64,000 bases of DNA from Bacteroidia bacterium (GCA_030429205.1 JAUICZ010000001.1:2222806-2286805), one strand, 5' to 3'. Counted from the stretch's first letter, positions 26,471 to 37,394 are shown. Program-made: numbers and translations. Notes: generated from the letters alone by a model not told the origin.

Positions 26471-29400
26471 ATGGTACCTACGAATATAACTAAGAAAACA
26501 AGATACTTACTGTTTTTTGTAATCGCATTGTTGTTGCAGTCTGTTAACTCAAGTGCCCAGCAGTTTCATTTTGTAACTGATGAGTTCAGTGATACAGCTA
26601 CAGCCAGGGCGCTGATTACGCATGCTCAGTCTAACCCGTCATATCCGGATACCCTTATAGCAGAACATGATAAGTTCAGTACTGATGGGGGGACATCTGG
26701 CTGGAGGAGTGACTATAAGTTTAAAAGTGTAAATGCATTTGTCAAATTTTACATAGATCATAGTGACACATTGTTGCCGGGTTATCCTTATACCTATAAG
26801 TTGGTTTACAATGTGAGAGGTTATAAAGATATGGTAGACACCGCTCATCAAATTGACCAGTTTACAGATACCTTGGTTATATCTTACGATTCCGATTCGT
26901 TAACGCCATATCAGGATATCCAGGTTAAGAAGTACCCGGGGTATCACAAGATATTGGTAGAGATAACCGGGATCTATGATGTTACAAGCAACCCAGCATC
27001 ATTACCGCCATCACCACTTAGTTTAGATACTTTGACTATTAAGAATTTTGGTATAGAGGCTAGTGTTCGTAATCAGGTTTATTTCTTGAGTAATTATGGT
27101 TCGGGAGCTACCTTAACCTCAGTGAATAAAACGACACCAGTCGTTAATGATTTTTTAGAAATTATATGGAGTCCTACAGGGACGAACTCTCCATCGAGCT
27201 ATGAGCTGGAATGGACCTATGTAGATGACTACGGTATAGATACTATAACTGTTGACTCAGCAACAGAATTACAAAAAACTACCTCAGACCTTAGATATGA
27301 TTTTAAACATAATTGCACCAGAGTTTGGACAAAGACAAATAGTTACAAAATCCCATTAATATACCAAAGAGGCTACGTGGTGTATAGAGTCCGCATGGTC
27401 AGACCTGATTCTACTTTATACAAAGTGCCGGTATATGGACAGTGGACAGTAACTTCTGACACAGGGACTGTTGCCAGCTTGTCCGGTACACACTATTACG
27501 AAATCATAAATGCTCACCTGAATGACAGTACTAATTGGCAATACACAGTTTCATTTGCAGAAGAAGGTAAGTATAAGCATGTGATGAGTTATTATGACGG
27601 CCTGCTGAAAAACAGACAAACTATTACCAGGTTTAATAGTGATCCGGAAGAACTTATAGTTACTGAAAATGTACTTGATCATGAAGGAAAACCTGTTATA
27701 AAAATATTACCAACACCTGTCAGCTCAGAATCGTTTACATATCAGCATAATGTTAGCTTGAATTCAGTGACGGCGTTGCCTTATAAAGCAGCTGATTTTG
27801 ATACAATCAGAACGGAAACATGTCCTGGTGAAGACACTTTGTCACCCTTGCATAGTAACGCATTAGCCAATATTTATTATTCCTCTGGTAATCCTGATCA
27901 GTCCGGATTACAAAAATTTGTGCCTGATGCAGGAGGTTACCCATTAGTACAAACAGTATATGCACCGGGATACAAAGACCGAATTGAAAAACAGGGTGGT
28001 GCAGGTACTGCATTGCAGTTAGTATATGAGCACGTGACAGAAAATGAGTACGTAAATGCTGATCAAATGGATTTGAACAGGCATTTTGGTACAGATATCG
28101 GTTTAGGGGGATTTTATGGGAAAACAGTATCCCGAGATCCAAATGGACAGATTTCGATGAGTGTACAAGATTATAAAGGCAGGCATGTTATGTCATCTAT
28201 TATAGGTACAGGTCCTGATTCCGTTTCGCATGCAATAGTCCCTAATCCTAATATACCGGATACAACCATGTGGGAGCAAGATGTATTAGCATCAGTTCCT
28301 CAACAAATTGTAAACAACCATCGTGTTTCTAATAGTAGTTTCTACATGGATAGGGAGTCTAATAGCTTTGTAGAATACGAATATATTTTTAACGGATACC
28401 CGCTTGGTTGTGCTAATAAATATTTATCTATAGCGGCATCATATGAATATTCTATTATTGATAAATGTGGTGAACTTAGAATTGATACTTCGGGCATTCT
28501 TGGGTATACAGGAGTTGTTGATACAGCCGTGGATTCATATCCGCAAGGCCGTGTTTCGGTATTTTTAGAAAAGGGCAAACACATACTCAATAAAAGACTC
28601 ACAGTCAATTTAGATGATATTGATGTTGCAGTTGATTCTTTTTTAGCTGATCCTGACACTTGCTTAAAAACAGAACCTGAATTTATTAAAGAAGAGGTTT
28701 TGGAAAGGACTTTCCCCTGCAATGATATTGATGATCCATGTGGTAAGTACAAAAGGCAGATGATGGATGAGTTATATCCGGGGAATAAATACGGACAGTA
28801 TACATTGTCAGGAGGGGGGATTGTACTTACTAATACAGGTACTTCTATATTTGACTTTTATGACAATCATTTTAGGTACCAAGATACTTGTTTGGATAGT
28901 ATTGTTATAAATCACTTTGGCAGTATCTTTTCAATTAGAAATATTGACCCAGTCACACTAATTAAAGCTTTTAACGACGATATAGCTGAAGCACTTTTAC
29001 CACTGCATCCGGAGTATTGTAAATTGCTAGCATGCTTTACGGATACATTTAAAACGCAATTAGAGGCTATCCCGAATGCCAAAATCGCTGAAAAAAGAAA
29101 CTTGTTAATACTTGATAGTATAATAGCTGCGGACCCTATCGTGAGCAGGCTTTCCATATCACCATTGAGTTTTGCCAGTCCGGAAGATTCACTAGCAACA
29201 TTTAGTGGAGGAGTAGTACGTTTTGATACATTGATGACCCTTTATGCATATTGTGGCTGTACTGATACAGTGATGTACAAAGAGTGTGTTCAAAAGATAT
29301 TTAGCGGTGAGATCAATATGTTAGATCTGACGAATGATCAGGTAAAAGAAACATACTTCAAATCACTCATCCCAATATATTTGCAAAACAGGGAACGATT

Positions 29401-32400
29401 TAAGAAAATGATGATCGATCTGGCAGACTCTACTTGTTCTCCATGCCCCGGAACACCAACAGAACGAATGTATTTAATACCAGAACCGGTATTCCCAAAA
29501 ATGTTTGCAGACTCTACCGGTAGTTATGATACCAGCAATTCAAGTTTTTGGGGACAGTTCAATAACCTGAGTAACCCGAGTGTTGATTCCATCATTAAGA
29601 TGATGAAGGACATCATCTCTAAACCTCATGATTCCTTATATGCTTATAATGACAGTGCCAATAATATATTCAGTGCCAATAACAGTTTGCTATGTACAGG
29701 TCAGGTCGATTCTATAGTTGCACGCCTTACAAACTGTTTTGGAGGTAATACAGCATTAATCGATAGCGTAAAAAGTGATCTGTTAGATTTATGTGCTAAT
29801 GGGCAGGTGCAATTTGGTAATTATTCTCCTCAGCAAATACGGGATGTATTGGTTGATAATGGTATCTCATTGGGCGATTTGTGTAATCCATATTTAGTCA
29901 ATTATGATAAATTTCCAATGGGAGACCGTACTACAGAGGTGGGTTTGTCTTGTAAGAATACTGAATATTATACGTCGCAAAAGCTATTCTTTAATAATGG
30001 AAATGTAATTGATGCATATAAGAACCTGGGTACAGAATATACGGTTACTCTAAACCCTTCAACAAGTGCTTTTGATGATGAGATCAATACGCTGCTTAGT
30101 GCATCCTCCTCGGTTTTAGTAACAGTTTCATTTACGAGTGGAGATAATTTTTATAAACTAAAAGTATATAAAACGGGAGGAACTGATACGCTGGATATAT
30201 ACTTAAGAGGGAGTGGCAGTGGGGCGTCCAGTCAATGTAATAATATATTTGATACACCGGGCACAGACGTTTTCACATTTACAGATGTTAAGTGCATTAA
30301 GTCATCAGGGGCTTCACTCGGACCAGGCTATATTAGTAACTTCTCATTTGTCGCAACTGTAGAACGTCAGGGATCATCACAAACAACATCATGTTCTCTG
30401 TTGGGTTGGACAAATAGCTTAGAACTAGCAGAGTACAGTGCCAGTAAGATTGTAGACTGTGTTCCTTGTACAGAAATGAGATCCTTATACAGTGAGTTTG
30501 CTGATACGCTTAATGTATACGGAGTTAAAGGTGTTGATCACCCTTATTACAGTACCATGTTAAGGACATTTATGTCTTACAGGTTAGGTAAATCGTATAC
30601 AACAAGTAGATATGAGCGTTTTATAGAAAGTTGTGCATTAGCAGACAGTATGTATATGAAACGATATGTTGGTTACGCACACTTAACCTTTAATGATTCA
30701 ACAGATGCTGCAAATTTCATTAGTGCAATAAATGGCATTGACCAGACAGTATCGTTTACATATCCATATATAGAAGATGATACCATTGTAGTTCTTGATT
30801 TTAGGCATGTACCTAAGCCGCTATTACAGACATTTAAGGATTCAATATCTAATTATACTACAGGGGTTACTGATAAGCAGGTAAATGAATTACTTCAGGT
30901 CAACCAGAACAGTAATAGAGTTGGGTTTATATATACTCCTGATGATTACAGTTTCACTCCAAATTGGAGCACTATTCTTGGAGGAACACTTTCTGGCAAA
31001 TTTAGTTTTGGTAGCGTAGCTACTAAAGTGATTAATATCGGAGGTGTAGAGGTGTCATGCAATGTTTACACAATAGATAAGCGTGATACTACTTCTGAAT
31101 ATGAAGTATCTCGTGCTGTTGAAAAGCTCTATCATTATATTAATGACAGTATTTTACCTGTAATTTTTGCAAGTAATTACCAGCATACAGTTGATGCGGA
31201 TTACTACACGAGTGAAAAGCAGGCATTCTTAGGCTATGTTTATGGTTTTCAAGGTGCGCCAAGTAATAACGTAGTAGATAGTCTGCAAGCTGAGTATATA
31301 AATCAAGTTTCACCTTTCACTTCAAAACCGGCTACTTATACTATCCCTTCAAACCCTGCGAATACTACAAATCTATATGTGACAGATGGTAGTACGTCTC
31401 CACTTTATAATACATTAGCTTACATACTTGATACAGTAAGTACTCAAAATAGTGGTCAGATTTTCTTCCTTAATAACACAACACAAATTATATCTAGTAA
31501 TAATACACTGACAGCTTATCGTTGCTCTGATGGATCTTATTGGTACAGATATTTTGGTGCAGGCGATACCATGTACAATGTATTTTTGAAAATGCCTGAA
31601 TACCTGGGTAAAAGTGAGCAGACTGCATATAAGTTATTAGATACTTCATATTTAAGACCGGAGCCGGGAGACAGTACAACAAGGAACTTTTCGGTCACTT
31701 TGATTAATTCAAATACTAGCGATACTATTACGGTATATGGTATGACCAACTTTGTTGTTGGTTCAAACCTGACATTAGAAGATGTGTTGCTGGGTGATCC
31801 TGTAACAGCTAAAAGGCAGGCTCCGGATACATTTAACAATTGTGAGCGGTATAGAATACGAAGTGCTGTTGATGAAGGTAAGATGCGATATGCATTCTAT
31901 ATTGATTCGGTGAGACAATCTTTAAGAGTGAAGTTTAGAGCACATGTGATGCAGAATATCGAGGAACGCTTACTGGTTGGGTATGTAGATCAACGATTCC
32001 AAACTACACTATATTATTATGACAGGGCAGGTAATCTGGTTAAGACTGTACCTCCTGAAGGTGTTCAGAAATACGGAGGGAATAATAATATAAATAATGA
32101 CAGGCAGTATACAGATAGTGTTGACGATAAGAGAAGTGCAAAAGAGCATTTTGTTCCCGATCATAAAAAAGAGAGTAAATATCATTACAACACGCTTAAC
32201 CAGCTTGTATGGCAATACACTCCTGATGGCGGAGAGGTGAAATTCTATTATGATGCAGCAGGACGGTTGTTATTCTCTCAAAACGAAAAACAACGGATAG
32301 GAGGATATTTTACGTACAATTTGTATGACAAGCAATCGAGAGTGATAGAAACAGGGGAGACGGTGCTGGGCTGTTCAGACTATTTCCCTCCGAATGATAC

Positions 32401-35400
32401 TTTAGATACAACAAACACCAGCTATACTTGTTGGTACTACGATGCAAAGAAGGCTGTTTATACTTCCGAGTATCCGCAGGTGTTTAACAGGTATGACATA
32501 ACCCACGATAGTTTAGTGAAGTTCATTAGGTCAAAAGCCAGAAGAGATGTAGTGCTCACAACCTATGATACGGCTTCTTTGTTTATGACAGGGCCTGCGA
32601 ATTCAATAGTAGAGCTAGACGCCTTTGCAGGTATGAGCGGTCAGCAAAACTTGCGGAAACGAGTCTCGTCAACCAAGTATTTCAGGTATTTGTCCGTATT
32701 GGATACCATGTATATCAACTACGATCATGCCTCTTATTATAGTTACGATGCATTGGGTAATGTGAAAACATTAACGCACGATTTTCCTGTGCTGAAGGGG
32801 ATAAACCAAAGGATGAAGCGTATTGATTATGATTACGACTTGATAAGTGGCAAGGTGAATATGCTGAGTTATAACAGAGGTTTTGCAGATCAGTATTACC
32901 AAAGGTATGCCTATGATGATGATAACAGAATATTGAAAGTAGAGACCAGTGCAGATGGTTACCTGTGGATGCGCGATGCCGAGTATGAATATTACAAGCA
33001 TGGCCCACTTGCCAGATTGAGTTTGGGAGACTTGCATGTTCAGGGGTTGGATTATGCATATACGGTACAGGGATGGTTAAAGGCTATAAACGGTGATATT
33101 CTGCAAGCTGATAAAGATATGGGTAAGTATGCTTACAATGCCAGTATACATTCCGGAGATGTGGCAGCCATGACTTTGGAATATTTTTCGAATGATTATG
33201 CCCCCATCGGTTCGCAGCAGGTAGAGTTCTTACCGGATTCTAATAAAGCCTTGTACAACGGAAATATAGCAGGGAAGAAGATGTCCATCAGGCCGTTTGA
33301 TGATTTGAATACCAAATACATCTACGACCAGTTAAACAGGATACACCGCGCAGACTATCATTCTATAGATGCAGTGAACCAAACACTGTCAGGTATTGAT
33401 GATTATATGAGCAGGCACTTCTACGATCAGGATGGTAACATCACTAAGCTCACTCGTAGAGGAAATAGCCCTGGTAATACAATTGGCGGTACTACCCAAA
33501 TGCTGGATACCCTGGACTATATATATGATGCTTCTGAAAGAAACAGGTTGAATGATGTTACAGACAATTCAAATCATACCTATACAGGATTGCAGGATAT
33601 AGAATACTATACTTCAACCTCAAACTCAAGATACCTGTACGATGAAATAGGGAATACTGTAAAAGACTTGGTTTCGGGGCAGGATACTATTAAATGGAAC
33701 CTGTACAATAAGGTAACTGAAACAAAAGATACCACTGATAAGTCGACCCTGGATTTTTATTACGATGCACAGGGTAACAGAACGGCTAAGGAATATGTAA
33801 AACAGACAGATACCAACTACCGGCAGCAAAATACTTATTATGTAAGAGATGCTCAGGGTAATATATTAGCAACCTACAAACGAGAGTCTGCCTATAAGTG
33901 GACTAAAATGGAGTGGCTGACTGCTATCTATACCGACTATAAAGGACAACTGGGCAGGCCGAGCTATTTACAGGAGATAGTAGATGTGCACTACTCCGGA
34001 GACCCCGACTTTGGTTCTACCATGGCAGCATATGTAGCTACTACATACCCTACATGGATTGAAGGAGAGGTGTCTTCCAGAGATGTGTCTTTCTTTCTGG
34101 AGAAGAATGGCATTTTGGACCGTATGTTAACGGGTACGACAAATTATCTTGACCCGCTTTACACCTATACCGATAGTGAGAGTATACCTATTATTGCAGA
34201 TGCATGGAAAAGCATGTTTGCCGGTAATGTAACCAGCGAGCTGGAAGACTGGACCGAAGCATTGTTTGCTAACCCCGACGACCCGAGTAGGACACATTTG
34301 TTTGAGTTGATTTGTGATGCAGACATATATAACCAAATGATACCCGACCTGGAGACCTGGTACAATGTTGACAACCTGGGCACATGTTATGATAAAGCGA
34401 CAGATATAGCAGCCGCTGTTGACGCTGCTAATGACTACGATCAACTGGCAGGATATATGGCATCTTTATACGCCAATTATACTAATGAATTCAAAAGTTT
34501 TTTGGAGGCACTGGCTGCCGATGATGCCGTAATGAATGACAGTTATTATATGAACCAGGCCGGCGGAACATTAGTAGCTGTATTGCAAGATAATCTGGAT
34601 AAGTATGGTAATACTTTCGACCTGGAAACCTTCTTTAACGGATGGGAAGATGCTCCTACCGAGTTGAATTCTATTGTTGAGACAGATGAATTTAGTGAGA
34701 TATTGTATAACGATGACCCGCTGACATTTTTACTGGACTATACCGGAGATAATGATGATGATGTAGGCTTTAACGTGGCTTTGGCGGCAGTGCCGGGTAT
34801 AGAGCTGACATCGTACCTGGATTTGGTGGACGCTACCGTAAGCAGCTACGATGCTACACAGGTAGAAATAGCACTGAACCAGATAAAACAAATAGAGTAC
34901 GACAGGTATTATCTGGCAGAGCACCATTTGTATGGCAGCAGCAGGCTGGGTACAAAAGACTATTGGAAAGACCAGGTGAACATAACATGGGATGTGAGCC
35001 AAAGCTCTACAGACCCGGTGGTAGACTCTACCCGTATGGGGGCTAAAAAACCGTGGTACAGTGCCCAATACCAGGATTTTATTACCAATGGCAAAACAGA
35101 GCCTTATGGTAATACCGATGCCACCGTTGCCAGTATGGAGCACCTGATAGGCACCAAACAATTGGAAGTGACCAACCATTTGGGTAATGTACAGGCCACC
35201 GTGAGCGATAAAAGGCGGGGTATAGACACCAACAGCAACGGCGGTATAGACCTGTACCGGGCAGATATACCCGCAGCGTATGATTACTACCCGTTTGGTA
35301 TGCTGATGCCGGGCAGGTACACCCACGACACCAACCAGCATTGCGCATGGGTGACACAAACCAAACTAATGCCGCAATGGGGGCTGGGAGATGTAGATAT

Positions 35401-36796
35401 AAGTTACCCAGCCTCTGCCACTACATGGACGGCTGTGGGCACTGCATCTTTAATTGTAACAGATGGGGCAGAACCAGAACTGGAAGTAGAGACCACAGAG
35501 ACAGATGCAGGTATGGAAAGCCCGGGCGAAACCGTAGATGCAGGCTATAAATACGAGGTGATTGTAGATGTAAGTGCCATGACGGGAGACTGGGAGCTAC
35601 TGGTAGAACAAAAGGTAAGCAGCCAGTGGCAACTGCTGGAGAACGAGACCGTAGCGGGCACGGGCGAGATGATACTCTCTGTAAGCCCTGCGGTGAGCGA
35701 TATGAAAATACGCTTTGCCAACAAAAGCACCGGTGGTACCTCTAGCATAGCAGTAAAAGCATACCACTACAATAAATTGTACTATGTACCGCAAAACGTA
35801 CTGGTGCAGGTATGTAGCGATGCAGATGATAAATACCGCTTTGGGTTTAACGGACAGGAGAAGGATAATGAGATAGCAGGGATAGGAAACCACAATACAG
35901 CTTTGTTTTGGCAATACGATACCAGAACAGGAAGAAGGTGGAACTTAGACCCAGTAGATCAAGTAAGTATTAGTAACTATGCCACATTTGCTAATAACCC
36001 AATTATTATGACTGATTTCTTGGGTGATAAAGTTAAGTATGGGTCGAAAGAAGTACGAGCTGATGTGAAATACCTTAGAAAAAACGATGCAGCTTTTGCT
36101 GCAAAATTTAAAAGCTGGAAAAAGGAATACAGAGGAAAAAATGATTTATTAATAAGAAGAAGTAATAATGGAACAGGTACACTTGATGAAGCTAGTATAA
36201 CAGGTGGTTTCAATGGCAGTAAAGGGGCAGATAATAATACTGATCATCTAGATTATACAGCAATCAGAGGGGCGCATCAAGGAGAATATTCTATATTGAA
36301 TGTAGGGTTCTCGAATACTCAACCAAGTTATTTTAATGTTCCTTTCAATAGTACATTAAATGTAAATAGGAGTATAAATGCACCTAGTAATATCGCCAAT
36401 AATTTTAGTCACTGGGATTTGTTAGAGGAAGATAAAGTGTTTACTGAAAGTGGTTCCGAAACAATTGGACAACTCAGAATTATGGATCCTAATTCCCCAA
36501 ATACAAAACTGACAGGAACAATAATAGATAGAGATACACATCCTTTGGGTTCCTACCTTGATGGTAGAGCGCCATCTAGTGGTTATGGTGTAATGTTAAG
36601 AGCTTCTAGTAATAAGACTTTAATGAAAGTGCCAAGAAGTTCTTCTGGTGTATATTTGTGGAACCGTGCTACAAAACTAAGTAATTCAAACTATTCTGAT
36701 TTACAGAAATTAGGTATTACATCTGAAGATTACTATCGTGAAGTGAAGAGTGGTTTCAGTATAGAAGGATATTTAAATGATTTAAAGACAAAATAA
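26471..36796 (+). CDS. 3441-aa Sec-exported RHS repeat protein with variable C-terminal tip
   Basis: Signal peptide at residues 1-31 (ending NSSAQQ). A long beta-rich N-terminal part runs to about 1840, including a Cys-rich stretch (near 990 and 1335). YD/RHS repeats cover about 1846-2470 (YYYDRAGNLVKTVPPEG, FYYDAAGRLLFSQN, YYDAQGNRTAKEY). An acidic helical domain of about 330 residues is inserted at about 2480-2812, splitting the core before LAEHHLYGSSRLG. Core motifs are TNHLGNVQATVSDKR (near 2899) and YYPFGMLMPGR (near 2938), then a beta-sandwich insert (about 2960-3110) and the core end FGFNGQEKDNE ... GRRWNLDP (3122-3162). The last 280 residues are a unique tip with no family I recognise. 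The core end is repeated behind the gene in five displaced tips. The candidate immunity gene starts one base after the stop codon. Confidence 0.9.
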   Translation: MVPTNITKKTRYLLFFVIALLLQSVNSSAQQFHFVTDEFSDTATARALITHAQSNPSYPDTLIAEHDKFSTDGGTSGWRSDYKFKSVNAFVKFYIDHSDTLLPGYPYTYKLVYNVRGYKDMVDTAHQIDQFTDTLVISYDSDSLTPYQDIQVKKYPGYHKILVEITGIYDVTSNPASLPPSPLSLDTLTIKNFGIEASVRNQVYFLSNYGSGATLTSVNKTTPVVNDFLEIIWSPTGTNSPSSYELEWTYVDDYGIDTITVDSATELQKTTSDLRYDFKHNCTRVWTKTNSYKIPLIYQRGYVVYRVRMVRPDSTLYKVPVYGQWTVTSDTGTVASLSGTHYYEIINAHLNDSTNWQYTVSFAEEGKYKHVMSYYDGLLKNRQTITRFNSDPEELIVTENVLDHEGKPVIKILPTPVSSESFTYQHNVSLNSVTALPYKAADFDTIRTETCPGEDTLSPLHSNALANIYYSSGNPDQSGLQKFVPDAGGYPLVQTVYAPGYKDRIEKQGGAGTALQLVYEHVTENEYVNADQMDLNRHFGTDIGLGGFYGKTVSRDPNGQISMSVQDYKGRHVMSSIIGTGPDSVSHAIVPNPNIPDTTMWEQDVLASVPQQIVNNHRVSNSSFYMDRESNSFVEYEYIFNGYPLGCANKYLSIAASYEYSIIDKCGELRIDTSGILGYTGVVDTAVDSYPQGRVSVFLEKGKHILNKRLTVNLDDIDVAVDSFLADPDTCLKTEPEFIKEEVLERTFPCNDIDDPCGKYKRQMMDELYPGNKYGQYTLSGGGIVLTNTGTSIFDFYDNHFRYQDTCLDSIVINHFGSIFSIRNIDPVTLIKAFNDDIAEALLPLHPEYCKLLACFTDTFKTQLEAIPNAKIAEKRNLLILDSIIAADPIVSRLSISPLSFASPEDSLATFSGGVVRFDTLMTLYAYCGCTDTVMYKECVQKIFSGEINMLDLTNDQVKETYFKSLIPIYLQNRERFKKMMIDLADSTCSPCPGTPTERMYLIPEPVFPKMFADSTGSYDTSNSSFWGQFNNLSNPSVDSIIKMMKDIISKPHDSLYAYNDSANNIFSANNSLLCTGQVDSIVARLTNCFGGNTALIDSVKSDLLDLCANGQVQFGNYSPQQIRDVLVDNGISLGDLCNPYLVNYDKFPMGDRTTEVGLSCKNTEYYTSQKLFFNNGNVIDAYKNLGTEYTVTLNPSTSAFDDEINTLLSASSSVLVTVSFTSGDNFYKLKVYKTGGTDTLDIYLRGSGSGASSQCNNIFDTPGTDVFTFTDVKCIKSSGASLGPGYISNFSFVATVERQGSSQTTSCSLLGWTNSLELAEYSASKIVDCVPCTEMRSLYSEFADTLNVYGVKGVDHPYYSTMLRTFMSYRLGKSYTTSRYERFIESCALADSMYMKRYVGYAHLTFNDSTDAANFISAINGIDQTVSFTYPYIEDDTIVVLDFRHVPKPLLQTFKDSISNYTTGVTDKQVNELLQVNQNSNRVGFIYTPDDYSFTPNWSTILGGTLSGKFSFGSVATKVINIGGVEVSCNVYTIDKRDTTSEYEVSRAVEKLYHYINDSILPVIFASNYQHTVDADYYTSEKQAFLGYVYGFQGAPSNNVVDSLQAEYINQVSPFTSKPATYTIPSNPANTTNLYVTDGSTSPLYNTLAYILDTVSTQNSGQIFFLNNTTQIISSNNTLTAYRCSDGSYWYRYFGAGDTMYNVFLKMPEYLGKSEQTAYKLLDTSYLRPEPGDSTTRNFSVTLINSNTSDTITVYGMTNFVVGSNLTLEDVLLGDPVTAKRQAPDTFNNCERYRIRSAVDEGKMRYAFYIDSVRQSLRVKFRAHVMQNIEERLLVGYVDQRFQTTLYYYDRAGNLVKTVPPEGVQKYGGNNNINNDRQYTDSVDDKRSAKEHFVPDHKKESKYHYNTLNQLVWQYTPDGGEVKFYYDAAGRLLFSQNEKQRIGGYFTYNLYDKQSRVIETGETVLGCSDYFPPNDTLDTTNTSYTCWYYDAKKAVYTSEYPQVFNRYDITHDSLVKFIRSKARRDVVLTTYDTASLFMTGPANSIVELDAFAGMSGQQNLRKRVSSTKYFRYLSVLDTMYINYDHASYYSYDALGNVKTLTHDFPVLKGINQRMKRIDYDYDLISGKVNMLSYNRGFADQYYQRYAYDDDNRILKVETSADGYLWMRDAEYEYYKHGPLARLSLGDLHVQGLDYAYTVQGWLKAINGDILQADKDMGKYAYNASIHSGDVAAMTLEYFSNDYAPIGSQQVEFLPDSNKALYNGNIAGKKMSIRPFDDLNTKYIYDQLNRIHRADYHSIDAVNQTLSGIDDYMSRHFYDQDGNITKLTRRGNSPGNTIGGTTQMLDTLDYIYDASERNRLNDVTDNSNHTYTGLQDIEYYTSTSNSRYLYDEIGNTVKDLVSGQDTIKWNLYNKVTETKDTTDKSTLDFYYDAQGNRTAKEYVKQTDTNYRQQNTYYVRDAQGNILATYKRESAYKWTKMEWLTAIYTDYKGQLGRPSYLQEIVDVHYSGDPDFGSTMAAYVATTYPTWIEGEVSSRDVSFFLEKNGILDRMLTGTTNYLDPLYTYTDSESIPIIADAWKSMFAGNVTSELEDWTEALFANPDDPSRTHLFELICDADIYNQMIPDLETWYNVDNLGTCYDKATDIAAAVDAANDYDQLAGYMASLYANYTNEFKSFLEALAADDAVMNDSYYMNQAGGTLVAVLQDNLDKYGNTFDLETFFNGWEDAPTELNSIVETDEFSEILYNDDPLTFLLDYTGDNDDDVGFNVALAAVPGIELTSYLDLVDATVSSYDATQVEIALNQIKQIEYDRYYLAEHHLYGSSRLGTKDYWKDQVNITWDVSQSSTDPVVDSTRMGAKKPWYSAQYQDFITNGKTEPYGNTDATVASMEHLIGTKQLEVTNHLGNVQATVSDKRRGIDTNSNGGIDLYRADIPAAYDYYPFGMLMPGRYTHDTNQHCAWVTQTKLMPQWGLGDVDISYPASATTWTAVGTASLIVTDGAEPELEVETTETDAGMESPGETVDAGYKYEVIVDVSAMTGDWELLVEQKVSSQWQLLENETVAGTGEMILSVSPAVSDMKIRFANKSTGGTSSIAVKAYHYNKLYYVPQNVLVQVCSDADDKYRFGFNGQEKDNEIAGIGNHNTALFWQYDTRTGRRWNLDPVDQVSISNYATFANNPIIMTDFLGDKVKYGSKEVRADVKYLRKNDAAFAAKFKSWKKEYRGKNDLLIRRSNNGTGTLDEASITGGFNGSKGADNNTDHLDYTAIRGAHQGEYSILNVGFSNTQPSYFNVPFNSTLNVNRSINAPSNIANNFSHWDLLEEDKVFTESGSETIGQLRIMDPNSPNTKLTGTIIDRDTHPLGSYLDGRAPSSGYGVMLRASSNKTLMKVPRSSSGVYLWNRATKLSNSNYSDLQKLGITSEDYYREVKSGFSIEGYLNDLKTK
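35726..35952 (+). repeat. RHS core-end repeat R0 (expressed copy)
   Basis: This segment encodes STGGTSSIAV...YYVPQNVLVQVCSD...FGFNGQEKDNE...GRRWNLDP. It is the template copy for repeats R1-R5. R2 (39136-39353) aligns to 218 bases of it without gaps. R3 (40722-40870) aligns to the last 149 bases and also shares the CTTAGACCC that follows. Sequence after this point differs completely between copies, so this is the recombination joint of the toxin tips. Confidence 0.9.
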
Positions 36797-36797
36797 T

Positions 36798-37394
36798 ATG
36801 AAGAAAGCGGCTGTAGTTTTTATTGTTTTTTTTATAAACATGTTTTCTTGCACCTGCTCAGTGTTAGGACAAGACATCATCGAAATTGATAGTGCCGGGT
36901 TGACTGTTAATGGTCATTACATTGGAACTCCTAGTGAAGATACACTTTATGAAAAGTATAGTATTAATAATTTTAAAACAATAATTAAAAAACCTCGAAA
37001 GTATGTTAGAAGGTCTAATACAAGTTTAGCCCTATGTAAAAATAAGTGTCATACTAAGTTTTTTGCAAACTATTCATTTGTCAATAAAGGTAATGCTCCC
37101 GTTATCCAATTTGGTCATACGTATGCGTCAAAAGAATTTTTGACAGTAAAAGTTCTTGATTTGGAGATCAAAAATACTACTACGAGAAAAGATATATTGA
37201 ATTCGAAATTGTATCATCTTTTTTCGGAAACAAAAGAAGAGAATAAAGAATCCAACAGTTTTTATTTCAAAAACATATTCGATTTAAATATTGATATGAT
37301 GATAAATGTACCTAAAGAGGACAATGCTAAGGTACTTGATGTGTGGATATACCTTAATTATTTTCATGAGATAACAGACCATGGTGATAACTAA
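36798..37394 (+). CDS. candidate immunity protein of the expressed RHS tip (exported)
   Basis: 198-aa protein starting one base after the RHS stop codon, with signal peptide MKKAAVVFIVFFINMFSCTCSVLGQD. The mature part is mixed and Lys-rich with no known motif. By position it is the cognate immunity protein of the current tip, as in other RHS systems where the gene follows the toxin directly. The signal peptide means it would act outside the cytoplasm. Possible lipoprotein processing at FSCTC is uncertain. Confidence 0.65.
   Translation: MKKAAVVFIVFFINMFSCTCSVLGQDIIEIDSAGLTVNGHYIGTPSEDTLYEKYSINNFKTIIKKPRKYVRRSNTSLALCKNKCHTKFFANYSFVNKGNAPVIQFGHTYASKEFLTVKVLDLEIKNTTTRKDILNSKLYHLFSETKEENKESNSFYFKNIFDLNIDMMINVPKEDNAKVLDVWIYLNYFHEITDHGDN

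Noticed and set aside
34730-35359. 209-codon minus-strand open frame inside the RHS gene
   Set aside because: It lies opposite the highly conserved RHS core, its translation is low-complexity Cys/His/Val-rich without motifs, and the plus-strand protein explains the sequence fully.
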